A stretch of DNA of 64,000 nt from Homarus americanus (GCF_018991925.1 NW_024753828.1:5949942-6013941); one strand, 5' to 3'. Positions 1-12,567 are shown, counted from the stretch's first letter. The notes: generated by a model from the sequence alone, not told the origin. Numbers and translations: made by a program.

Positions 1-125
1 ACTCACCCTGGCACTCTTACCTGTACTCACCCTTGCACGCTTACCTGTACTCACCCTGGCACTCTTACCTGTACTGCTCACCCTGGCACTCTTACCTGTA
101 CTCACCCTGGCACTCACCTGTACTC
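1..125. repeat. 24-bp tandem repeat
   Basis: Units of CTCACCCTGGCACTCTTACC plus TGTA repeat about five times with small indels; cut by the window edge. Confidence 0.85.
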
Positions 126-162
126 GCCTATCCATATCCACCTTCTCACACTCCCACATAAA

Positions 163-935
163 CCAGGTATACCACTCCTCCGTCCAGGGTATACCACTCC
201 ACCGTCGGGGTATACCACTCCACCATCAGGTATACCACTCCACCATCAGGGTATACCACTCCTGTCAGGGTATACCACTCCACCATCAGGAGTATACCAC
301 TCCACCATCAGGTATACCACTCCCACCATCAAGATGCTTCCACTCCTGCGTCAGGGAGTGTCTGCCTCCACCGTCAGGGTATACCACTCACCGTCAGGGT
401 ATACCCGCCTCCACCATCAGGAGTATACCTCCACCGTCGAGTATACCACTCCACCGTGGGGTATACCACTCCACCGTCAGGGTATACCCTCCACCATCAG
501 GGTATACCACTCCACCGTCAGGGTATACCCTCCACCGTCAGGGTATACCACTCACCATCAGGAGTATACCACTCCACCATCAGGGTATACCACTCCACCA
601 TCAGGGTATACCACTCCACCGTCAGGGGTATACCACTCCACCATCAGGGTATACCACTCCCACCATCAGGAGTATACCACTCCACCGTCAGGGTATACCA
701 CTCCACCGTAAAGGGTATACCACTCCACCATCAGGGTATACCACTCCACCATCAGGGTATACCACTCCACCATCAGGGTATACCACTCCACCATCAGGGT
801 ATACCACTCCACCGTCAGGGTATACCACTCCACCGTCAGGGTATACCACTCCACCGTCAGGGTATACCACTCCACCGTCAGGGTATACCACTCCACCATC
901 AGGGTATACCACTCCACCGTCAGGGTATACAATCT
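163..935. repeat. 21-bp minisatellite
   Basis: About 36 units of GTATACCACTCCACCATCAG plus G, with A/G variation (CCATC/CCGTC) and occasional one-base indels. The period is a multiple of three, so it yields long open frames on both strands that are not genes. Confidence 0.95.
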
Positions 936-1182
936 GAGACACTCGGTACATATTTTGTGATACAGTATTGTAGGATTTTAATATTATATGTTGATATACT
1001 TGTGAGAGGCATGTATATTTGTATAATGTATATACTGTATACTTGTGAGTCAGGAACGTATACATAGCTCCGGGAGAGTTGGGTGTATGCTCTGTTATGA
1101 ATAATGTGTATAGTATAAATGTATCATGGTGTATGGAATAAGATTTATATAACATACGGGAAGTGTGTATATAATGCCCACG

Positions 1183-1243
1183 TCATGCCCACGTCATGCC
1201 CACGTCATGCCCACGTCATGTCTACGTCATGCCCACGTCATCT
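1183..1243. repeat. 12-bp tandem repeat
   Basis: CACGTCATGCCC repeated about five times. Confidence 0.85.
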
Positions 1244-1569
1244 ATCGGTATGTCCCTTAGAAAAACAAGTTAATAAGAGAGTGATAGCGCCTTGTCTATT
1301 GGTCGTGACGTCATAGATCGTTTATAATACAACCACTAAAATGTCTGGACTCTGCCTACTGATGACGTCACTGTCGCACCTTACCCAATCCTTACTAACC
1401 TGACCAATCGTATTTTCCAATCTCTGTTATTACCTCAAGATTCCATAAACAACCCAATTTAACTAACCTAATCCTATCGCTAAAACTCACTCATTAAACT
1501 AATCTTTTCCAATCTTCTTCCCAAAAACACCAAATCGTCCCAATCTTCTCCCCAAACAACTATCTAGTG
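1244..1569. other. no feature seen
   Basis: Mixed AT-rich sequence without a convincing frame, RNA or repeat. Confidence 0.5.
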
Positions 1570-2212
1570 TCCCAATCCTCTCCCTTTAAACGATTCGAAT
1601 CCTTCCTAGACCTGGTTTATTGGCTGTTCCTCCCTCCACCTCCTTTATTCTCTCCTTCTCTCCCCCTCGACCTTCGTTATTGACTCTACTCTTGTTCCAC
1701 GGCCGTGACTCCCACCTTAATCTATTGACCAACTTTCTCCATCCTCTCCCCACTCGCTTTTCCCTCTCCCATTCATTTTACCTCTCCCTCACTCTCCCAT
1801 TCCCCTCTCACCTTCATTTTACCTCTCTCTCACTCTCCCATTCCCCTCTCCTCTTCGATTTTCCTCTCCCTCATTCTCCCTGACTATCCCACACCCCTCC
1901 ACCCTCACTCTCTCCCTCCTCTCCCTTTCCCCTTCCTCTCACTCCCTTCATCACACACACTCTCTACCCCTTTCCTCCCTTAACCACCCTGCAGTCTACA
2001 CCCCCCCTCCCTCCCTCTCATCTTACTTCCTATCCTCTCACATCTTACTTCTATCCCTCTCACATCTTACTTCTATCCTCTCACATCTCCCTTATATCCC
2101 CTCCCTCTCCCCTCACACCTTCCCCTCCTCTCAGCACATCTCCCCTTCACACCCACCTTCCCATCTCACACACACTTACCTCTCTCTCTCTCTCTCTCTC
2201 TCTCCACTACGC
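1570..2212. repeat. pyrimidine-rich low-complexity tract
   Basis: Almost continuous C/T, including repeated CTCTCACATCTTACTTCTAT units at 2034-2090 and a (CT)n run at 2177-2204. Confidence 0.85.
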
Positions 2213-2407
2213 CATAAACCGCGTCTTTAGTTCCTTGCCTTACAATTGACACATAATAAACACACACCTTCCGGCCTCTCCTCTTGCATTATTAACCATA
2301 TTCTTCCGTGGACAAAATTCTCGTGGGGTAAAAATATGGTCTCTCTTTATTTCTTCTAGTTTATTTCTCTTCCCTCTTTTATTTATTTGTTTTTAGTTCA
2401 GGTCTTT

Positions 2408-2764
2408 AAGGTTGGGTTGGGTTGGGTTCAGGTTAGGTTAGGTTAGTTGGGTTAGGTTGGGTTGGGTTGGGTTGGGTTGGGTTGGGTTGGGTTGGGTTGG
2501 GTTGGGTTGGGTTGGGTTGGGATTGGGTTGGGTTGGGTTGGAGTTAGGTTGGAGTTGGGATTGGGTTGGGTTGGGTTGGGTTGGGTTGGGTTGGGTTGGG
2601 TGGGTTGGGTTGGGTTGGAATTGGGTTGGGTTGGAGTTGGGATGGGATGGGTTGGGATGGGATGGGTTGGGTTGGGTTGGGATTGGGTTGGGTTGGGTTG
2701 GGTTGGGATGGGATGGACTGGGTTGGGTTAGGTTGGGTTGGAGTTGGGTGGGTTGGGTTACTGA
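2408..2764 (+). repeat. GGGTT pentanucleotide array, telomere-variant-like
   Basis: About 350 bp of GGGTT units, with GGAGT, GGGAT and GGATG variants. The first 50 bp pass through TTAGG units (AGGTTAGGTTAG) before turning to TTGGG, one base from the arthropod telomere unit. Confidence 0.9.
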
Positions 2765-3037
2765 AGAGACGTGTCATAACTAATCCCCAAATCTGCTCTC
2801 AACAAGTACAATATACACATAAAATACATATAAAAATACATATATATCATTTACTGTCAAGAAAAACATACAGTATACATCTACATAAACTTAATTTAAG
2901 CTGCAAGAGAACCAAATTAGCTCATCTTAGATAACTCACACGTGACACTATCAGAAATTGAATCTCTGTTAATCGAGTGAAAGTTTAATATGGTTACCCC
3001 TCACCTCCTCTGGGTCCGTTTTCTACAATATATCATA

Positions 3038-3165
3038 ATTGTCCCCCCGCCCTTCCCCCCCTCCCTCAATCTCCCCTCCCCCAATCCCCCCACCCCTCTA
3101 ATCTCCCCTCCCCAACCTCCATCCACTCCTACCCCCTCTCACCACCCCCCACCCCTCATGGCAGC
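3038..3165. repeat. C-rich tract
   Basis: CCCC/CTCCC runs; no coding signal. Confidence 0.7.
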
Positions 3166-3305
3166 AACAGCACGTGCCTCCTCCCACCATTAATCGGGCA
3201 GCTTGCATGCATATTAAGGCTTCAGTCACCCATGAAAAAATAATCATGAGGCCGCGGGTACAAAATGATGTCTGGTCGTGTCATTACGGCACTGAGACCG
3301 GCCAC

Positions 3306-3436
3306 ACCCTAGGGGGGGAGGGGAGAGGGGGGAAAGGAGATGAGGGGTAGAGGGAGGTGAGGGGGGAGGGGAGGGGGGAGACCGGGAAGAGGGAGAGAGG
3401 ACGGAGAGGGGTAGAAAAGAGGGAGGGGGGGAGGAA
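3306..3436. repeat. G-rich purine tract, potential G-quadruplex
   Basis: Many GGGG runs separated by A or GA on the plus strand. Confidence 0.75.
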
Positions 3437-3593
3437 TTCGCTATATTTACTCCAGGTGAGACAAAAATTTATCAATATAAGGACAATAATTCGGGAGATA
3501 AATAAACATTTTTGTTTAATATGAACTCATTATATTTTGGTTATTTTTCATTAATATCTTATTATTATTTGTTTTAATAATTTATTTCGGTTC

Positions 3594-3699
3594 TGTCTGT
3601 GTGTGTGTCTGTGTGTCTGTGTGTCTGTGTCTGTGTGTCTGTCTGTGTGTGTGTCTGTCTGTGTGTCTGTGTTTGTGTATGTCTGTTTGTGTGTGTCCA
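3594..3699. repeat. GT/GTCT microsatellite
   Basis: Alternating TGTG and TCTG units. Confidence 0.85.
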
Positions 3700-4698
3700 T
3701 AAAATAACTCAAGAAAGGGTTTACATATTTTCAACAAACTGGGTAATATTTTTAATCAACATTTGACAACATCCTCATGATAAACTTTATGTTCAACTCA
3801 CGCCTACAGTACACTGACCCCTGAGTTGCCATGGTGACGACAAGCTCAAAGATAACTCATTGGGTTTATTGGGGATTAAAGAAAACGAGACCATGAGACC
3901 GTCTTCAGGGGGTAACTACATTAATTTGTTGCAATATAATTTTTCTTATTTCAATTCACAATTAATTTTAGTTTTCAATTAATTTAACTATTTTAACCAA
4001 ATTTGTTTTACATCTGTATTTTTATCTATTATTTTATTTATGTTTTATTAAATTTAATGTCTAATGGGTTATATTGACTTATTTCTTCCATTTATTCAAT
4101 TGCTTCTCTTCAGGTGTAAATAATGTACTTGTGTTCGTGAGTCATCAGGAGTAGAGATACATATTTATTCAGTAAAGTCCTCATTTATATCCACATTATG
4201 TTATTCAGTAAGTAAATAGACAGTGCAGGTATATAAACAATGTATATAGAATCAGGTGTGTCAGGTAGGTGTGTGTATGTGCGTTAGGCAGGTGTATTAG
4301 AAAGGTGTGTTAGGTAAGTGTGTCAGGCAGGTTTGTTTAGCAGGTGTCGAGTCAATCAATATTATTATATGATAAATTAACTGGATATAGCAAACTTACG
4401 GGTCAACTTAATAATCATCATCATTTGTATTATCGTCATTATCACCACCACAACCACCACCACCAGCACCTGATACCCCTTCCTCTCCTACTGACACTGA
4501 AACCAAAACACACCCTGAGTCCTCGAGTCCTCCCCGTAGCGCCTGACGACCCGTGTGTAATCGGGAAACAATTGCCTCACAAAGAGTTCGAGTACCGCAA
4601 AAATAGGAGAGTTTTCCCTTAAAAAAAAGTTTCCGGTGGGCATAGAAAATGTATACTTTCCAGAGGCGGGAATTTTCTGAGGGTTTAAAAATTAATTT
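3700..4698. other. AT-rich DNA, no gene seen
   Basis: AT-rich, with a short (CAT/CAC)n patch near 4408-4470 and a degenerate GTGTCAGGTAGGT patch at 4253-4345. No supported coding region. Confidence 0.5.
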
Positions 4699-4828
4699 GG
4701 GTCACCTGAAGATTCGACCCACCCCCAGCTTATTACACCTTAAAATTAGTTACCCTAACGTTACCTGGGATCTTAGATTAGATTAGGTTAGGTTAGATTA
4801 GATTAGGTTAAGTTAGGTCAGGTCTTGA
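4699..4828. mobile_element. foldback-family copy, left arm plus TTAGG core
   Basis: GGTCACCTGAAGATTCGACC, a CAGCTTATTACACCT block and a GTTACCTGGG block lead into GATTAGGTTAGGTTAG repeats. The right arm is not evident. Confidence 0.5.
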
Positions 4829-4867
4829 CTTTTCATAGAGCCCCGACGATAGACTCCCAGCTTGACC

Positions 4868-4980
4868 TTAGTACATAAAGCCCTGACCTTCCACAGAGCC
4901 CTGACCTTCTACAGAGCCCAGACGTTACACAGAGCCCTGACCTTACACAGAGCCCTGACCTTAAACAAGAGCCCTGACGA
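4868..4980. repeat. 18-bp degenerate tandem repeat
   Basis: ACAGAGCCCTGACCTTAC repeated about six times with drift. Confidence 0.7.
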
Positions 4981-5621
4981 CGGACTCCTAACCAAAGGTG
5001 TCTATTTTCTCATTAAGGAATTGACAAGTAAACAATGACCTCTCTGACAGGTGAAGTCCCCAAACAATCTGCCCAAGGCCTCCCTGGTAATAAAAACATC
5101 AAGACTATTTCTATGATCTCAGGAGGAATTCTCGGAGGTTTGGCTTGTTTAGGTTGAGTGTTTACAATTGTTTACTTACTAGTGCGTATTTATTTTGTTT
5201 GTTTACTGATTTTAATTTACTCCACCACACAAACTTTACTCCACCACACAAACTTTACTCTACCACACGTTACAAAGTCTTCCAATGTGTACCTTGAAAT
5301 TCACCACAAATCAGAAAACATCAAGTAAAAAATCAGTAAATATATTGTCAGTCGCTTCAGAACCCTGGGGGAAGTTGAAGCACCAAAAACTATAGTGGAC
5401 GGTGCTTCATAACGCTAGAGACAAGTGAAGCACTTACAAAAAATAAAAATATAAATAAACACATTTCGTTCTTTTTAAATACTTTTCTTTCTGTTTGTAG
5501 AATTCATACATTTCATTACCCTACCCCCCCAAAAAAAAAAATAATAATAATAATAAACAGATCATTACTATTGGCTCAGGTTTAATAAAGTTCATTCCAA
5601 AATTAAGTCATTAATATGTGG
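4981..5621. other. no gene seen
   Basis: Mixed AT-rich sequence. ACTTTACTCCACCACACAA is repeated at 5215-5270 and an A/ATA run lies at 5528-5555. Confidence 0.5.
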
Positions 5622-5623
5622 TG

Positions 5624-5624
5624 C

Positions 5625-5668
<44 letters not shown>
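5624..5668. repeat. (GA)n microsatellite
   Basis: Uninterrupted GA, about 22 units. Confidence 0.95.
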
Positions 5669-5669
<1 letters not shown>

Positions 5670-6164
5670 GAGGCTGCTGCAGGTCTGTCTGTCTGTCTGT
5701 CATCAACACACATCAGAGCGTACATGGTGGCGCTGCAGATACTACAAAACGACTAATTATCATTTCTCATTAAAGAGTTAATGACCCTACACGCTCCGGA
5801 GGTTAACGCCAAACATCACCATTTATACAGACATAAAACCTTGTAGTTTAAAAAAATATATATATCCCCCTGCGCCCAACACACAAAAATCGGACATCGT
5901 TTAGAAAGGTTATGAATCTCTCGCTGGAAATTCACGCACTGTTTAATTCCAGCCAAATCCTGGAAACGTTTAAAATACTGGAGGGTTAAAAATACTCGGC
6001 TGCTCGATCATTTGCTCCCGTCATTGGCTACCTCATTGGCCATCTCGCCCGTTGTATTAACATATAAACCTGGCGGGCTGGACGGGGTTAGTATGGCAGT
6101 AGTTGAAGCTTAATGCAGCATGAGGTCCACTGCTGCCTCAGTTACGGCCCTTCAACCTGCTGCT
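5669..6164. other. no gene seen
   Basis: Mixed composition; a short (TCTG)n at 5685-5700. No supported frame. Confidence 0.45.
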
Positions 6165-6322
6165 GCTCTCTTGCCCCCCCCACCCCCTACCTTCCCTTCC
6201 CTGCTTCACCTCTCCCACCCTTCCCTTCCCTGCTTCACCTCTCCCACCCTTCCCTTCCCTGCTTCACCTCTCCCACCCTTCCCTTCACTTCTCCACCTTC
6301 CACCCCCTCTCCCCTCCCCGTT
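6165..6322. repeat. 30-bp pyrimidine minisatellite
   Basis: CCCTGCTTCACCTCTCCCAC plus CCTTCCCTTC repeats three to four times. Confidence 0.85.
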
Positions 6323-6369
6323 TAATAGAACCCTTGATAGCGGTTCCTCTTAATAGGGTCTATTAATAC

Positions 6370-6445
6370 TACTATAATAACAACAATAACAACAACAACA
6401 ACAATAACAACAACAACAACAACAACAACACAATAACAGCAACAA
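6370..6445. repeat. (CAA)n microsatellite
   Basis: CAA/TAA units; a complementary (GTT)n follows at 6593-6700. Confidence 0.85.
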
Positions 6446-6592
6446 CGTTTAATTTTATGCTGTTTTTTTTAATGTATTTGGTAAAAAAAAAATTTAAATC
6501 TGCTAAACTTGGACAGTACACCTTAATTAATATATATGTAACAGGTAAACGGTTATAGACAGGTAATGAAGAGAGAAATGTAAACACTGGCA

Positions 6593-6701
6593 GAGGTTGT
6601 TGTTGTTAGTTATTCTTGTTGTTGTTGTTAGTTATTGTTATTGTTGTAGTTGTTGTTTGTTATTGTTGTTGTTGTTAGTGTTATTGTTGTTGTTGTTGTT
6701 A
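6593..6701. repeat. (GTT)n microsatellite
   Basis: GTT with TTA interruptions. Confidence 0.85.
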
Positions 6702-6822
6702 AGTGTTATATCGGATCACTATAGTCGTTTAATATATATATACACAACAGGTTAAAACTATACTTTAAATAACAACTATTAAAACTCGTATAAATACAGT
6801 CATATATATTGAGCTATATTTG

Positions 6823-7046
6823 TTGGATCACCTCAAGATTAATTAAGACACACCAGCTTAGTTCACCTGACGATTAAACACCCTGATGCTATACCTGGGA
6901 GAGTTAGGTTAAGTTTGGTTAGGTTAAGTTTGGTTAGGTTAAGTTAAGTTAGGTTAGGTTAGGTTAGGTTAAGTTTGGTTAGGTTAAGTTAAATATTTAA
7001 TCATCAAATGAAATAAACTAGGGGGTCTAATCTTCAGATGATCCAA
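6823..7046. mobile_element. foldback element with TTAGG-like core (best-preserved copy)
   Basis: Outer ends TTGGATCACCTCAAGATTAA and its inverted match ending CTTCAGATGATCCAA. Inner arms carry CAGCTTAGTTCACCTG and the reverse form AATGAAATAAACT. The core is a run of AGGTTAAGTTTGGTT/AGGTTAGG. No coding frame. Same family as the copies at 4.7, 28.1, 30.3, 33.8, 52.1, 53.3, 56.2 and 59.0 kb. Confidence 0.65.
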
Positions 7047-7433
7047 TTTGTTTTATTAATCCATATATAAATAATAATGTTTTCTATTTATTCCTCAGCA
7101 TCACATTAAAGATACAAACACGTTCTTTTAATATTTACAAAATCCTCCTTTTTCTATCTTTTTTATTCATTTTCTCATTTTCTTTAATATTTTTTTTTCA
7201 ATTTATATATTTTTTTTACGTTTGTTTACCATGATAATAATAAACAAACAAAGATCTACTCTTGACACACATTGTTCTCCTACAATAGAAGTCTCCAGCT
7301 GTCAACACTGCCCCCTCTCTCTCTCCAAGGCTCGGCACAGGACAAAATACAGTCATTCCTAGAAAGTTTTCAATGGACAGAATCGGAAGAGGTTAATAAA
7401 TATATACTGTATATCCACATTGTCTATTTTCCA
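7047..7433. other. AT-rich, no gene seen
   Basis: T-rich tracts and unremarkable sequence. Confidence 0.45.
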
Positions 7434-7434
7434 T

Positions 7435-7518
<84 letters not shown>
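7434..7518. repeat. (AC)n microsatellite, about 42 units
   Basis: Uninterrupted AC. Confidence 0.95.
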
Positions 7519-7522
<4 letters not shown>

Positions 7523-7663
7523 CCACCAAGTTTTCATTTCTCTTTATTTATTTTCTTATCCTACATAATTCTATCCATTTTTCTTTCCTTTCTTCTTCTT
7601 CATATTTACTCCATCTTCTTTAACTAATCTTTTCTTCTATGTAAACAAAAATAATCAAAGAGC

Positions 7664-7792
7664 TTAAACTCCTTGAGTACGACGACTTAGTCCCTTGAGT
7701 ACGACGACTTAGTCCCTTGAGTACGACGACTTAGCCCTTAGTTAGCGAGTACGACGACTTAGTCCCTTGAGTACGACGACTTAGACGACGAC
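7664..7792. repeat. 22-bp tandem repeat
   Basis: CCTTGAGTACGACGACTTAG plus TC repeats five to six times, with one broken unit at 7737-7752. Confidence 0.85.
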
Positions 7793-7854
7793 TTAGGTTG
7801 GCATCGTACACGAAAGGTTAAAGACCTCACCTTTCACCCCATATCCTCTTATTC

Positions 7855-8310
7855 TTGTCTCCACCATCACCACCACTACCACCACCACCACCATTACCAC
7901 CATCACCACCACTACCACACCACCACCACTACACCACCATCACCACCACTACCACCATACACCACACCACCAACTACTACCATCACCACCACCACTACCA
8001 CCACCACTCACCACCACTACTACCACCATCACCACCACTACTACCACCATCACCACCACTACTACCACCATCACCACCAGTACTACCACCATCACCACCA
8101 CTACTACCACCATCACCACCACTACTACCACCATCACCACCACTACCACCACCATCGCCACTACCACCACTTCCACCACTTCAGCAGCAACAACAACAAC
8201 TACCACCACTACTACCACCACTTCAGCAGCAACAACAACAACTACCACCACTACTGCCACCACTACCACCACTTCAGCAGCAACAACAACACCAGCGGCA
8301 ACAGCAGTAA
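7855..8310. repeat. (ACC/ACT)n trinucleotide region
   Basis: CACCACTACTACCACCATCA units, then blocks of ACTTCAGCAGCAACAACAAC in triplicate. Confidence 0.9.
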
Positions 8311-8552
8311 AAACAGCATCAGCAGGAGCCATTAGGCGGGTTTACGGCCATCCTCCAGGAATTTCACCAGTTACTCTCTACAAGTTGGTTAACTTTTCTC
8401 CACCTCTACTCTGTTCTCATCAACTTTCCTCAACTTTTCCTCCAGTGTATTCAACTGGTTAGTGGTCAACTCGTTTCACCCAGATAAAGGTGTGTACGTG
8501 TGATCGTCTGTAAAGATGTAGTGGTGGTCGTTGTTGCTGCTGTAGTCTACTC

Positions 8553-9118
8553 GGGGTGACTATTATTCCTGGACGGTCTCAACAACGTCTACCTGGGGTG
8601 ACTATTATTCCTGGACGGTCTCAACAACGTCTACCTGGGGTGACTATTATTCCTGGACGGTCTCAACAACGTCTACCTGGGGTGACTATTATTCCTGGAC
8701 GGTCTCAACAACGTCTACCTGGGGTGACTATTATTCCTGGACGGTCTCAACAACGTCTACCTGGGGTGACTATTATTCCTGGACGGTCTCAACAACGTCT
8801 ACCTGGGGTGACTATATTCCTGGACGGGTCTACCTGGGGACTATTATTCCTGGACGGTCTCAACGTCTACCTGGGGTGACTATTATTCTGGACGGTCTCA
8901 ACAACGTCTACCTAGGGACTATTATTCCTGGACGGTCTCAACAACGTCTACCTGGGGTGACTATTATTCCTGGACGGTCTCAACAACGTCTACCTGGGGT
9001 GACTATTATTCCTGGACGGTCTCAACAACGTCTACCTGGGGTGACTATTATTCCTGGACGGTCTCAACAACGTCTACCTGGGGTGACTATTATTCCTGGA
9101 CGGTCTCAACAACAAGTG
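8553..9118. repeat. 42-bp minisatellite, about 13 units
   Basis: The unit begins GGGGTGACTATTATTCCTGG and ends with CAACAACGTCTACCT. Copies are nearly identical except for three shortened units at 8810-8920. The open frame is a by-product of the 42-bp period. Confidence 0.95.
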
Positions 9119-9285
9119 ACTCAGTGATATGGGTAACACCTTCAGTCTCTCACGGTACACCTAAGAGGTGCATCATTCTCATTTTTTTACCTGTTGATAA
9201 TTAGTACATGAATTAACTTATAATACTCACTTAAAGACCTAAGGTGTTAAAGTTCAGTGATGAGTTGTAACACACACACACACAT

Positions 9286-9755
9286 ATATATATGGAAAAG
9301 GTGCAGAAGAGGGCAAACAAGATTATTCTCTCCCCTTCCTACTCCACATATCAAGAAGCGCTCAACACACTGACCCTCTCGGCTCTCACTGAACATCACC
9401 ACGACCTCATCTGCAAATTTGGTGAGAAGCTTCTGCACCACCCTCGACACCGGCTCCTACTACCACCCAAGATCCCTCGTCCCAACCATTGTAAAAATTA
9501 TCAACAGCTCGTAATCAACCAGTGTATTCACTCCCTGTCAATCTTACTTCTTGCACTGTCACTATATTCAAATGCCCTGTAGTTTGAGCTTCTCCCCACC
9601 TAGTTATTATATATCATATTTGTATCACTTATGTTACTTGTATATTATTCGTCAATCAAGAAAACCCATTCCCCAATTATTTAACTGTATATTTTCAGCC
9701 TTCCGGCTGCCGTGGTCTTTCAATAAACCGTTAATTATTATTATTATTATTACAC
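9286..9755 (+). mobile_element. LINE 3' end with TTA-type tail
   Basis: A 5'-truncated frame beginning MEKVQKRANKIILSPSYSTY resembles the C-terminus of Jockey/CR1-like reverse transcriptases (the motif leading into EALNTLTLSAL). It is followed by a 3' UTR, an AATAAA at 9722 and a short (ATT)n tail ending near 9751, as in tailed LINE insertions. Confidence 0.65.
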
Positions 9756-9959
9756 ACCCACCTCACCCTCTCGCCTGTGTCGACGTGTGGCTTCACCTGC
9801 CGACCGACCCAGTTGACCCACATCTGTATTAAAGCGGTAAGCCACACTCAGGTCACCCTTTAACATAATGACTCGTCCAACACCTTACATTACAGAACAT
9901 ATTAATGTAATTAAATTATCAGTTTAGGTGTTTTTATATTCATACGTGTTCTAATACGA

Positions 9960-9960
<1 letters not shown>

Positions 9961-10008
<48 letters not shown>
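9961..10008. repeat. (GT)n microsatellite
   Basis: About 23 GT units. Confidence 0.95.
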
Positions 10009-10254
10009 ACCAATACACCAAAAAGTGATGTTATCTCCGGATCATAAAGTCCAGATTGGTTCATCTATCTAATACTCACACCTGTATAACCCGGAGGCTG
10101 TACATTATAACTACACCTACATATAAAACTACACAAGCAGGAACTCGTGAAGATAAAAATCCATTACCCCTCAAGGAACTCAAGTAGCACTCGACCATCT
10201 CAAGTGATAATCCAAAACACATTTACAATTTGGAACAGGAAGCGGCAATTTGTT

Positions 10255-10425
10255 TGGGGGTGTGGGGGGGGGACCTGCGGGAGTGAGGGAGGCAGAGGTG
10301 GGGGTGATAGGGGGATGATGGAGTGTTGGGGATGATGGGGTGGTGGGGGATTATTGGGTGGTGGAGGATGATGAATTGGTGGGGGATGGTGGGGTGGTGG
10401 GGTTGGGGACAATGGGGGTGAGGGA
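10255..10425. repeat. G-rich tract
   Basis: GGGGGATGATGG/GGTGGTGGGG words on the plus strand. Confidence 0.75.
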
Positions 10426-10465
10426 TGTCGTCAAATCTAAGCACCTGGGGTTGACTCTGTTCGTG

Positions 10466-10708
10466 ACTCCCCCTCCTGCTTCACACTCCTCCCCCTTTCA
10501 ACCACTATCACCTCCCTCCTTCACTATCACCTCCTCCCCTCCTTCCCTATCCCACCTCCCCTCCTTCACTCCCCTCCTCCCCCTCATACTACTCCACACT
10601 CCCCCTCCTTCACTATCACCTCCCCCCTCCTTCCCTATCACCTCCTCCCCTCTTCACTATCACCTCCCTGTTCACTATCACCTCCTCCCCCTCCCCCCTC
10701 CTTCTCTA
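10466..10708. repeat. pyrimidine-rich degenerate repeat
   Basis: CACTATCACCTCCTCCCCTC units repeat irregularly. Confidence 0.8.
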
Positions 10709-11309
10709 CACAAGTGACGGTACATTTGATCAGATCACGTATACGATATTACACTGAACAAAGATGGTGTGTTAAAATGGCGACGGCTGTGCTGGTGAGA
10801 CTCTACCCTAGTTAAGGGATAAAAGACGAAATAATATTATCACCTGAATGTGTTCTGAGAATCAAGATTTCTTAAAATGTTGATAAAATTTAGCCTGGGG
10901 ACAGCCAGAGAACAGTCACGCTCAAGCTTTTATGCACCACAACATGCTAACTTATTATTGTTATTATTATTATTATTATCTTCTTCATTATATTCCGTCC
11001 TTCATTCAGGTAGTTTTAGTACAAGTCATCTCAGGCGGCGATGCAAGCCACAATGTCCCATAAGCTCTATACTTTCTCGCCAGGGCGGCTACAAATAGCC
11101 ACATCTGCTTCCCGAATGGTGCCGCCACACTCGCCCTACCAAGAACAGGGAACATAACCCACTTGTACCACACTCCCAGTTCCTGTGACCTTATTTGTGA
11201 CAGGTAATTGGCATGACTAGAATGATTGTTTACGCTTCTGTAAATTTGTATTTTGGTTAAAAGTAATTTGTGAGGGAGGACTGTGTGTGAAAGACTCGCC
11301 TCCAGTCAG
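10709..11309. other. no gene seen
   Basis: Mixed sequence with a (TTA)n run at 10951-10980. The GC-richer part 11030-11180 shows no supported frame. Confidence 0.45.
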
Positions 11310-11640
11310 CTTCTCTCCCTCCTTAAGCCGTTCTGTCTTCCTCCTCCATCCACCCTCTCTTCCTCCTTCTCCATCCACCCTTTCTTCCTTCTCCATCCAC
11401 CCTCTCTTCCTCCTCCATCCACCCTCTCTTCCTCCTCCATCCACCCTCTCTTCCTCCTCCTCCATCCACCCTCTCTTCCTCCTCCATCCACCCTCTCTTC
11501 CTCCTCCATCCACCCACCCTCTGTTCCTCCTCCACCCATCCTCTCTCTCACCTGTACCATCTCCTCCTTCCACCTATTCTTTCTCCCTCTTCCTCCCACT
11601 CTCCCTTCCTCTGCCACCCACCCTCTCTCCCATCTGCGCC
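11310..11640. repeat. 21-bp CT-rich minisatellite
   Basis: CTCTTCCTCCTCCATCCACC plus C repeated about nine times, degenerate at both ends. Confidence 0.9.
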
Positions 11641-11749
11641 ACTAAGAGCAACAAAAATAAGACGCCATTAAATCAATTATTTTGTGTTTCAAGTGAAGTA
11701 TTGTCATTTGTGAAGGTTTAATGAAGTTACGTCCATACTGCCAACAATA

Positions 11750-11806
11750 ACACACACACACACACACACTGGAACGTCAGATTAATAGACCTAGGTGTGT
11801 GAATGT

Positions 11807-11833
<27 letters not shown>
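11750..11833. repeat. (AC)n and (GA)n microsatellites
   Basis: AC at 11750-11769 and GA at 11808-11833. Confidence 0.85.
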
Positions 11834-11837
<4 letters not shown>

Positions 11838-12139
11838 CCTATAGTGGAGCTACGCGGACTAACACAAGTATACCAGTATACCTAGAGCACATATACACAA
11901 ACAATACAAAGTAAGAGAGGGATATATATATATACTGTTGTTTAACGTGTATACAAAACAAAAGTACACCTGATAACCCTGAGATCTTTTGTTATTTTTT
12001 TAATCATTCAATATTCGGGGATGTTGAAATGGAGATAGTTTTAATTATGCAGGCGTTTTAATTATTCACGGACGAGGCTTATAGAGTATAGTGTGGATGA
12101 TGAATAGATGCTGCCTTCATAATGCTGGAGTGATAATAG

Positions 12140-12140
<1 letters not shown>
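11834..12140. other. no gene seen
   Basis: AT-rich, unremarkable. Confidence 0.45.

Positions 12141-12211
<71 letters not shown>
12141..12211. repeat. (CT)n microsatellite, about 35 units
   Basis: Uninterrupted CT. Confidence 0.95.
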
Positions 12212-12213
<2 letters not shown>

Positions 12214-12269
12214 ACACACACATACACATACACACGTTCCAGATGGTGTGTGTGTGTGTGTGTGAGACA

Positions 12270-12415
12270 GTGGCAGGCAGGTGTATTTTCTCAGGGTGCA
12301 AGACAGGTATGTTTCTCAGGATGATAGACAGGTGTGTTTCTCAAGGTGCTAGGCAGGTGTGTTTCTGAACGACTGGTAGACAGGTGTGTTTCTCAGGGTG
12401 TCAGGCAGGTGTGTA
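12270..12415. repeat. degenerate 30-bp repeat
   Basis: GGCAGGTGTGTTTCTCAGGG-type units, five copies. Confidence 0.7.
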
Positions 12416-12554
12416 TCTGAAGGCAACAAGGCAACAAGACAGACAGACAGAGAACGAAACACATATAATCCGTTAATAAACAGATAAACAACAAACCATA
12501 AGAGACAAAAATGAAAAGAAAATTAAAAAAAAAATTATTCGGTGTTAATCTTAA

Positions 12555-12567
12555 AGAGGAGGAGGAA

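Noticed and set aside
334..1155. Overlapping open frames on both strands
   Set aside because: Products of the 21-bp repeat; peptides are simple repeats in every frame.
2408..2764. Telomere end
   Set aside because: Units are TTGGG rather than TTAGG and unique sequence continues on both sides, so it is interstitial.
8556..9127. Two frames with a 14-residue repeat, considered as a repeat protein or CRISPR
   Set aside because: It is a perfect 42-bp tandem array with no unique spacers, no splice context and interrupted units that break the frame.
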